From Cepaea nemoralis (taxonomy: Eukaryota; Mollusca; Gastropoda; Stylommatophora; Helicidae): a DNA stretch of 64,000 nt. Each line of letters begins with the position of its first letter. Positions within the stretch are counted from its first letter, which is position 1. Below are positions 57,427 through 64,000 of the stretch, piece after piece. The DNA is taken from contig JACEFZ010001343.1 in the NCBI GenBank assembly GCA_014155875.1, positions 62,001 through 126,000 of the forward strand. The letters run 5' to 3'. The notes below the pieces were generated by a model. That model had not been told where the DNA came from. It saw only the letters and a program-made list of their open reading frames with translations, and made no database searches. The translations under genes and the position numbers were made by a program.

Positions 57427-57476
57427 GTTCATCTTCAGGTACAGGGAGGAAACTTCAAGCGTATGTCTATACACCG
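57427..57476 (+). CDS. TSR gene exon 5: 50-base linker exon
   Basis: Acceptor TGTTACAG at 57419-57426; donor CCG|GTGAGA. Entry phase 1 completes Gly; exit phase 0. It encodes GSSSGTGRKLQAYVYTP, a Ser/Gly-rich linker leading straight into the first TSR in exon 6. Too short to be judged alone; supported by both splice signals and by phase. Confidence 0.6.
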
Positions 57477-57514
57477 GTGAGAATTGTTGAATATGTAGAA
57501 GACATTGTTCTATA

Positions 57515-57785
57515 GGGGAGCTGATGTAATACAGTGGCTAACATGCTTGCCTACCAGCCTGTCGGTCATGATTGTGAATCACCTTTGAGGCGCTTGTACT
57601 TGAATCACCTAAAAGGCTGGGTTTTATAACAACTGACTTGGACTACAGGTCGACTCAGCCTAAAATGGGTACCAGACAATGTCAAGGGAAGCAGAGGCTG
57701 GCGTTATATTGACCACATTACCTATTGATTGTTGATTGATCTAAAACAGTGGCTTAGCACCATATACCAAATGCACCTTATGGTG
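57515..57785 (+). repeat. SINE family D in intron 5
   Basis: Head GATGTAATACAGTGGCTAAC with TGTCGGTCATGATTGTGAAT; body ATGGGTACCAGACAATG, TATATTGACCACATTACC; end TTAGCACCATATACC. Confidence 0.75.
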
Positions 57786-57909
57786 TGAAAAGGGAACTGT
57801 TACTTTTCCTTGCTTGTTGTCCCATAGGTTTAATTCATGATCACGTATTTCACGTTAATTCTTTCTGTCCAGAGAATCATGCTTCGTGGAGATTGGATTG
57901 CTCCTGCCA

Positions 57910-58030
57910 GGCTCAGTTCATTTTCTTCCTCCTCCTGTTCTTCTTCTTTCTCCTCCTCCTTCTCTTCCTCTCCTTCTCCTGCTGCTACCATTCCTCTTTC
58001 TTCTCCTTCTCCTCTTCTTGCATTGGTTTT
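57910..58030. repeat. Imperfect CTT/CTC tract
   Basis: TTCCTCCTCCTG-type low-complexity sequence; produces Glu-rich and Ser-rich chance frames. Confidence 0.85.
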
Positions 58031-58044
58031 CATAAAAAATGGTA

Positions 58045-58165
58045 ACACTGCCGGCTGTTCAGAAAGCAATGGACAACTACTAAACGTAAATTTGCCAGGA
58101 AATCACAACCAGCCAAAAACTGCTGGGGCTGACTGCTGCGTCATGTAATGGATATGCAACTAACT
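58045..58165 (+). repeat. SINE family C 3' part
   Basis: TTCAGAAAGCAATGGACAAC, AAACGTAAATTTGCCAGG and the tail GGATATGCAACTAACTAACT. Confidence 0.75.
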
Positions 58166-58169
58166 AACT

Positions 58170-58460
58170 GATCCATGAGTATGATTTCTGAGAGTAACCA
58201 ACAGTGATTGTCTGGAAGAGGCTAATGAAGATAGAACTATATACACAGCGACGAACAGTGTTCTGTAGTCATATTATGAGAAGAGAGACATTATTGAACA
58301 TTGTGACAACTACAAAGATCAGCAGTAGGCAAGGCAGATTGAGAGAAATGATGCTTGATCTTTGTGGCAAGGGTTAATGTCAGTAGTGGAATAGATCCAG
58401 AGTACCAATATCTGTGGAGAGACATAAGTGCCTATCTCATTTGGCAGGTCTACATGGTGA
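58170..58460 (+). pseudogene. BovB-like LINE 3' fragment in intron 5
   Basis: Matches 43445-43740 (GATTGTCTGGAAGAGGCTAA, CATATTATGAGAAGAGAGAC, ATTGAACATTGTGACAACTA) with many changes. Confidence 0.75.
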
Positions 58461-58838
58461 TGACTCCCCCATGACCCTGGAGAAGTGAATGGGATGCTGA
58501 ACCTCCACGGATAAGGGTGAAAATGTAGCCTGTATGAAAGCTGAAAACATTTAAAGATCTATCAGCACTGACAGTTGTAAAGAGTAGGCTGTTATTCTGT
58601 AATGCCCAGGCACATTTTTTTAACTTAACAAGTTACACATAATGTAATATTCATAACATATATGGATATGGAAAGTAGGGGGAAACTACACACACATTTA
58701 TAGACAGTCACAAAGCTAGATTTCTGGTGGAGCGACATGTTTGTAAAGCTTGTTTTCAGGTAGAATAACATGATATGACAAGGATAGCTATAATTCTATA
58801 AACATGTGTAAAGATTGCAAAATCCTGTCCCCATGTAG

Positions 58839-58998
58839 CCTGAATGGGCAGACTGGTCTCAGTGGAGCAAGTGCTCCGTGGAATGTGGGCAAGGTGGAAT
58901 CAGTTTCCGGAGACGAGAATGTTTGACAACTCCTTACGTGGTCTGCCCCGGTGCTGGTTCTGATATGCGATCTTGCGGCAGTGGAGTCAAATGTGAAG
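58839..58998 (+). CDS. TSR gene exon 6: complete thrombospondin type-1 repeat
   Basis: Acceptor CATGTAG at 58832-58838; donor GAAG|GTAATT. Residues 418-470: the W-x-x-W-x-x-W start (WADWSQWSKC), a CSVECG core, an RRREC block, VVCPG, and six cysteines in TSR spacing. The Trp series is the usual site of C-mannosylation. The O-fucose motif C-x-x-S/T-C has Glu in place of Ser/Thr here (CSVEC), so that modification is not expected. TSRs bind glycosaminoglycans and other extracellular ligands. This exon is the firm basis for calling the gene a TSR protein; the CPG variant recalls the TSR of THSD1, but I would not assign orthology. Confidence 0.9.
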
Positions 58999-59087
58999 GT
59001 AATTCATTAACTATTATTTGCATGCGCAAATATTGCATTAAAACACATTACAAATAGCATGTTCATTTAAAACATTGTTTTCCCGTA

Positions 59088-59330
59088 GTGGATTTGAATG
59101 ACAAAGACTCAAACAATAGATTGCATGATTTATTGCCTGGCATATTTTTCTGCATCTCGTCGGGTACATACTGCAGAAATCACACCACATAAACTAAAGT
59201 AATTAGGTTTACAATTACCGTGGTAGACAATTCAAATTACTGTGTGAATATGTGTGTTGTATATTTCAGCTTTAAGGATTTATCTAATTACTTTAGTTTA
59301 TGTTGTGTGATTTCTGTGGCATGTTAATTG
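59088..59330. repeat. Dispersed repeat G with inverted arms
   Basis: Arms CAGAAATCACACCACATAAA and its reverse (ending near 59315) are separated by about 85 bp. Shares the left part with 15425-15560. Confidence 0.7.
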
Positions 59331-59399
59331 CCTCGCATCACATCATCTTTAGCAAATGTCTGCCTTTAACTGGGAAAACATAAGTAAAGGTCACTTGTA

Positions 59400-59530
59400 C
59401 ACAACTTTAGGTGCACTGGGCACATGTTGCTAGGCACATTTGTATTGACCAATCGGCAGTCGTGAGTGATGTGGTGAGTAGCACACCGGCCATCTTTACC
59501 TACCAAGACATTTCCTGGTACTCTTAAAAA
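59400..59530 (-). repeat. SINE family D fragment in intron 6
   Basis: Contains GACCAATCGGCAGTCGTGAG, GTAGCACACCGGCCATC and the AAGACATTTCCTGGTAC block. Confidence 0.7.
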
Positions 59531-59669
59531 ACACATTAAAACAAAAATATAGTATGTTAATTGCCCAGCATCAAATTGTTTTCAGTGGGTGTCTGTCTTT
59601 CTTGGACTGCTAGAGTAACTGACAATGATTGCCTGAAAGAGGCTAGTGAAACTAGAAAATTATATACAG

Positions 59670-60422
59670 TGACATAAGCCTGGGTCACTGACATTGAGTT
59701 GAGTGACCGGGCAGGAGGAAGAATGGAGATGAGAGGGGGAGACAGTAAATTGACTGACCTGGCTACGAGGAATACAATCAACCCTCAGAAATAATGGGGC
59801 GGATATGAGTGAAAATCCCCAGGGGGGGATGGGTCGAGGGAGAGTTGGGTGTTGTGGGAAGTCAGGCGACTGGAAAGGCAGTGAGAGAGGAGACCGACTG
59901 CGGGTCAGGTCGTTTAAGAGAGAGCTCCGGTGTTGTGTTGTTCTTCGAGTGGTGAAGACAGGCCGGAACCCAGAGTGGGTTCTGTATTGAGTGTAGGCCA
60001 AACCCCAGAGTGGGTTCTATAGTTGAGCAGTGGCTCCAACCCAATGTGTGGGTTGTATTGTGTGAGCTCCAGCCGAGGATTGTAGCTGGATTACCTGTCT
60101 TGTGGATTGAGATTAGAGGCCAGCTGTGAGAAGGCATTGATGTGTGCTGGTTAAATTGTGAGGAGGATATTCATATTCTATGGATTACGTTATGTTTCTG
60201 GATGTATAAACCTGTTCCGTTTGTCCGTCTTATTTTTGTAATAAAGGATTATGTGCGCCAACGGAATCTTGTTGAATGCCTGGTGAATATGCACTGCGGG
60301 GGTGAGTTACATTGCAAGACAGATATCTCCATTGACACACCATGAACATCGTTACCTAGACAACGACCATCACACAAAACTTATCATCAATATCATGAAC
60401 AGTCTCATCGTGAGAACTTCGT
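59670..60422 (+). repeat. 5' LTR (lacks its last 32 bases)
   Basis: Begins TGACATAAGCC. Ends abruptly at the deletion point, where the 3' copy continues with GATATCATTATC. Confidence 0.88.
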
Positions 60423-60955
60423 CTAAACAGAGACTCAAGTGTAACGGTGCAATATGCAGATAGGAAAGTTGAGTCAGGTCAAAAGAGTTTTCGCGACATT
60501 ACTGACCCAGGGCTAGGGATAGCAAACAGATGTTGTAATTGTAGAGGTACCATGAGTCATGGGTACATGAAAGGTAGACACAGCATCGACAGGAATCAGA
60601 GGTGGGTTAATGCAAGAACAGAACCACCTGATATAGGGTCGGTACACAAATAGTATTGTGTGGTCGTAAAGTAGTAAGAGACCTGTGGGTACATAAGTAT
60701 AATGCGTTTCTATGATGTATTATTATTATTATGTGATGTATTAGTTCATGCATTGATACACAAGATAGATGGTTGTATTTATGTGTGATGAATATAGGAG
60801 TGTAATATGAGCATTTGAGGTATTATGTAGTGTGGTAGCTAGAGTAAGGTGCAGCCATACTTAGGGCTACCCAGGCTATATGTCTGGGTCACATGTTTAG
60901 TAAGTTTTAGTCTCCCAATATTTGAAAACGAAGTTTTCTTTTAAGAGGGGGGTAA

Positions 60956-61740
60956 TGACATAAGCCTGGGTCACTGACATTGAGTTGAGTGACCGGGCAG
61001 GAGGAAGAATGGAGATGAGAGGGGGAGACAGTAAATTGACTGACCTGGCTACGAGGAATACAATCAACCCTCAGAAATAATGGGGCGGATATGAGTGAAA
61101 ATCCCCAGGGGGGGATGGGTCGAGGGAGAGTTGGGTGTTGTGGGAAGTCAGGCGACTGGAAAGGCAGTGAGAGAGGAGACCGACTGCGGGTCAGGTCGTT
61201 TAAGAGAGAGCTCCGGTGTTGTGTTGTTCTTCGAGTGGTGAAGACAGGCCGGAACCCAGAGTGGGTTCTGTATTGAGTGTAGGCCAAACCCCAGAGTGGG
61301 TTCTATAGTTGAGCAGTGGCTCCAACCCAATGTGTGGGTTGTATTGTGTGAGCTCCAGCCGAGGATTGTAGCTGGATTACCTGTCTTGTGGATTGAGATT
61401 AGAGGCCAGCTGTGAGAAGGCATTGATGTGTGCTGGTTAAATTGTGAGGAGGATATTCATATTCTATGGATTACGTTATGTTTCTGGATGTATAAACCTG
61501 TTCCGTTTGTCCGTCTTATTTTTGTAATAAAGGATTATGTGCGCCAACGGAATCTTGTTGAATGCCTGGTGAATATGCACTGCGGGGGTGAGTTACATTG
61601 CAAGACAGATATCTCCATTGACACACCATGAACATCGTTACCTAGACAACGACCATCACACAAAACTTATCATCAATATCATGAACAGTCTCATCGTGAG
61701 AACTTCGTGATATCATTATCATCTAGAGAAGCGTGTGACA
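60956..61740 (+). repeat. 3' LTR, complete (785 bp)
   Basis: Starts TGACATAAGCC directly after the polypurine tract and ends GTGTGACA before the TACAG duplication. Confidence 0.9.
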
Positions 61741-62069
61741 TACAGCAATAAGAAAGAGGTGTCAAACAGCTGTCTTTGGTCATGTGATGAGAAGAGAGGC
61801 ATTGGAGAACATCGTGATAACTGGAAAGATCAAGGGGAAGAGAGGTAGATGTAGACCAAGAGAAATGATGCTTGACGGATTGAGACGGTGGCATGGAGGA
61901 ATATCATCAGCAGAGTTGATCAAGAACACCAGAGACCGAGATCTGTAGAGTGACATGAATGGCTACGCCAGCTGGCAGGGCACTTGATGATGATGATGAT
62001 GTCTGTCTTTCTCCACCTGTTTTCCTTCACACTATCTCAATTTGGATTTTTACACACACACACAAGGAT

Positions 62070-62290
62070 CGAAAGGATAAAAGCACTCACTCTTAAACTT
62101 CTGGTGCACTAATGGAGAGGTAAGGTGTGCAGTCTCTACACCAGCACTGAGTTTAACTTGAACTTTGACTTCTCATTCACAATGTAATGGCAAACATCTA
62201 CATGTAATATTGCCTAGAAAATCAACACAGGGCTAATCGCAACGTCCTACAAAGGACATGCAACATTTTATACACATATATTTGCATCGG
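62070..62290. repeat. Mixed SINE remnants
   Basis: Blocks of family B (TCTACACCAGCACTGAG-like) and family C (AATGGCAAACATCTACATGT, CCTACAAAGGACATGCAAC) in decayed form. Confidence 0.5.
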
Positions 62291-62479
62291 GCTGAAGTTG
62301 GCAGACAATAAAACCAGGGAAGGCTACATGACCAACCTTGGCCTAGTTCCAGCCAGTTCATATGTGCCTGGCTGAACCATGTCTTGGTTACATTCCAGTA
62401 CACCTATCTGCAGATGTGAAGTTCCTGTGCTGGTCTTACAAACCCCGTTTCTGAGCTTGGAGAGGGGAGGGAGAGCTCT

Positions 62480-63450
62480 GCACTAGTCTCCAAGTGCATA
62501 GTACTTTGGTAGCAGTTCGGGAGAAGTCTCATCAGCAACCTCAGAATGTTGCTCTTATCATGGCATGGCGAAGAAATTCTCAGCCCTCTGTCATTTCCTC
62601 TGTTTCATGCATGGTCATGCCCAAGGTGTCTTCAGTGTCCTGTGTCCACCTTTGTGCTGGTCAAGCCCCGTCTTCCATTCCAGGACCTCTGCCTTCCATT
62701 CCAGGACCCCTGCCTTCCATTCCAGGACCGCTGCTTTCCATTCCAGGACCCCTGCCTTCCAGTCCAGAATCCCTGCCTTCTATTCCAGGACCCCTTCCTT
62801 CCATTCCAGGACCCCTGCCTTCCATTCCAGGACCCCTGCCTTCCATTCCAGAATCCCTGCCTTCCATTCCAGGACCTGTCTTCCATTCTAGGACCCCTGC
62901 CTTCCATTCCAGGACCCCTGCCTTCCATTCCAGGACCCTTGCTTTCCATTTCAGAATCCCTGCCTTCCATTCCAGGACCCTTATCTTCCATTCCAGAATC
63001 CCTGCCTTCCATTCCAGAATCCCTGCCTTCCATTCCAGGACCCCTGCCTTCCATTCCAGGACCCCTGCCTTCCATTCCAGGACCCCTGCCTTCCATTCCA
63101 GGACCCCTGCCTTCCATTCCAGGACCCCTGCCTTCCATTCCAGGACCCCCCTACCTTCCATTCCAGGACCCCTACCTTCCATTCCAGGACCTCTGCCTTC
63201 CATTCCAGGATCCCCCTGCCTTCTATTCCAGGACCTCTGCCTTCCATTCCAGGACCCCTGCCTTCCATTCCAGGACCCCTTCCTTCCATTCCAGGACCCC
63301 TGCCTTCCATTCCAGGACCCATGCCTTCCATTCCAGGACCCCTGCCTTCCATTCCAGGATACCTTCATTCCAGGACCCCTGCCTTCCATTACAGAAGTTT
63401 CAGAGTCACAATGCTCTTTATGAGCCAGTTTTCTTCAGTGTTAATATTTT
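62480..63450. repeat. Dispersed repeat F with a 21-bp minisatellite
   Basis: Between about 62688 and 63390 the unit CCATTCCAGGACCCCTGCCTT (21 bp) is repeated around 33 times with variants. The flanks match repeat F (TCATGCATGGTCATGCCC; TTTATGAGCCAGTTTTCTTC). The multiple of three leaves several frames open for 100-325 codons; these are artefacts. It lies in intron 6 of the TSR gene. Confidence 0.9.
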
Positions 63451-63474
63451 TTTTCTCCACTCGCTCGCTTTGAA

Positions 63475-63680
63475 CTCAAGCATAGTTCATACACATGCAA
63501 CTATTTATAGTACACTGGACTAAATTTTGTGTATAGATTAGCTTTACCTATTACCAGTGTTTCTTGCTATTAGGCGAAAAACCCACTCTGACTTCTGAGG
63601 TATATGTAATTTACATCCCCAAGTCAAGGACGAATAGTCAAGATTTTAGTCCTGCTGACCGGTTTAGGGGTTGAACCCAT
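63475..63680 (-). repeat. SINE family B in intron 6
   Basis: Reverse copy: GATTAGCTTTACCTATTACC, AACCCACTCTGACTTCTGAG, CCCCAAGTCAAGGACGAATA and GGGGTTGAACCC. Confidence 0.75.
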
Positions 63681-63962
63681 CAGTGTTTGTATCTTGTAGA
63701 ATATCAGTGTTTTGTGTTAAATCATGATACATGGTATTCTAAATAATTGTCCTGTAAAATTCAAGAACGACGGACCTGATTTTCTTCTTTAATGATTGCA
63801 GTAATGGTCAGGACTTACCTATGTGTTGCCACTGGAATATGATTGTAAATGGGGTAACATATTGTGAAGCTTCCATTACATCATCAGCGAAGTGATTGTG
63901 AAGGATGCAGCAAATGTTGATGTTTTCGTTGAATCATAAATAAAGTCCATTATTTTTTCCAG

Positions 63963-64000
63963 CACGCTTTCATGACTGGGGGGAGTGGGGACCATGCTCT
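63963..64000 (+). CDS. TSR gene exon 7: start of a second thrombospondin repeat (cut by window end)
   Basis: Acceptor TTATTTTTTCCAG ends at 63962. Entry phase 1 completes an Ala codon with the last base of exon 6, and the 38 bases then read ARFHDWGEWGPCS. The W-x-x-W-x-x-C start is the hallmark of a TSR. The gene therefore continues right of the window with at least one more repeat. A preceding AATAAA at 63939 lies in the intron and is not taken as a poly(A) signal. Confidence 0.75.

Larger units (their letters stand above)
59670..61740 (+). mobile_element. Non-autonomous LTR retrotransposon with a large internal deletion
   Basis: The direct repeats 59670-60422 and 60956-61708 (753 bp) match throughout my reading. 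The element starts TG and ends CA, flanked by the 5-bp duplication TACAG (59665-59669, 61741-61745). A polypurine tract (AAGAGGGGGG, 60943-60952) stands just before the 3' LTR. Each LTR has an AATAAA. The 3' LTR has 32 more bases (61709-61740) than the 5' one. The internal region is only 533 bp with no gag, pol or primer-binding site. A deletion therefore removed the end of the 5' LTR and most of the interior. The 68-codon frame at 60447-60653 is unassigned. Orientation follows the tract. Identical LTRs imply recent insertion. Confidence 0.9.
59601..62000 (+). pseudogene. BovB-like LINE 3' end split by an LTR element
   Basis: LINE parts at 59601-59669 and 61746-62000 match 43433-43745 and end in a (GAT)n tail. 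GTCTGTCTTT at 59591-59600 and 62001-62010 is a 10-bp target-site duplication of the LINE. The LTR element at 59670-61740 was inserted into it later. Confidence 0.88.

Noticed and set aside
57785..58148. Frames of 79-103 codons
   Set aside because: They cross a low-complexity CTT tract and a SINE; no support.
59660..61424. Paired 91-126-codon frames (59660-60137 and 60907-61423)
   Set aside because: They are chance frames in the two LTRs, repeated because the LTRs are the same.
62494..63523. 309- and 325-codon Pro/Ser-rich frames and their - strand counterparts
   Set aside because: Several overlapping frames are open at once because the 21-bp unit is a multiple of three; no start or splice context.
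63939..63944. AATAAA as the poly(A) signal of the TSR gene
   Set aside because: It lies upstream of a strong in-phase acceptor that starts a second TSR; an exon ending there would need a weak acceptor at 63801 and would stop after 13 codons.

Overview
This window is animal nuclear DNA. Coding sequence comes in short exons with GT/AG borders and kilobase-scale introns. The rest is mostly tRNA-derived SINEs, RTE/BovB-like and other LINE remains, mariner, hAT-like and other DNA transposons, one LTR element and many tandem repeats. There are no bacterial-style operons, rRNA genes, convincing free-standing tRNA genes or CRISPR arrays. The repeat mix and the two host genes suggest a non-vertebrate metazoan, perhaps a marine lophotrochozoan such as a mollusc. 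The lineage is a guess.

Two host genes can be read, both on the + strand. The first (about 546-2606) is the 3' end of a gene for a cysteine-rich protein that resembles the folate-receptor/HHIP type and ends in a hydrophobic tail. Both of its 3' splice sites lie at the edge of tandem repeats whose other units carry acceptor-like ends. The second (44338 to beyond 64000) is the 5' part of a gene for a secreted or membrane-anchored thrombospondin type-1 repeat (TSR) protein. Seven exons join without a phase error: signal peptide, Ig-like segment, furin-type site, charged helical segment, one complete TSR, and the start of a second TSR in the last 38 bases. Its introns hold minisatellites, SINEs and nested retroelements. 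A possible last exon of a third gene lies on the - strand at 4846-5135.

Layout: 1-2.6 kb, 54-bp tandem array and the first gene; 2.6-11 kb, SINEs and BovB-like fragments; 11.3-12.7 kb, a satellite of about 90 bp broken by an insertion; 13.7-18 kb, LINE debris and mariner elements; 18.6-21.7 kb, a LINE with a C-terminal zinc finger; 21.7-29 kb, a nest of elements four deep; 29-36.6 kb, microsatellites, duplications and a LINE leader; 36.9-40 kb, a broken DDE transposase; 40.4-43.75 kb, the longest BovB-like element; 44.3-64 kb, the TSR gene, with a 51-bp minisatellite in intron 2 and, in intron 6, an LTR element with matching LTRs inside a BovB copy.

Several insertions have readable target-site duplications, so the order of events can be partly reconstructed. 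All element coding regions except the zinc-finger LINE ORF show frameshifts, stops or truncation.
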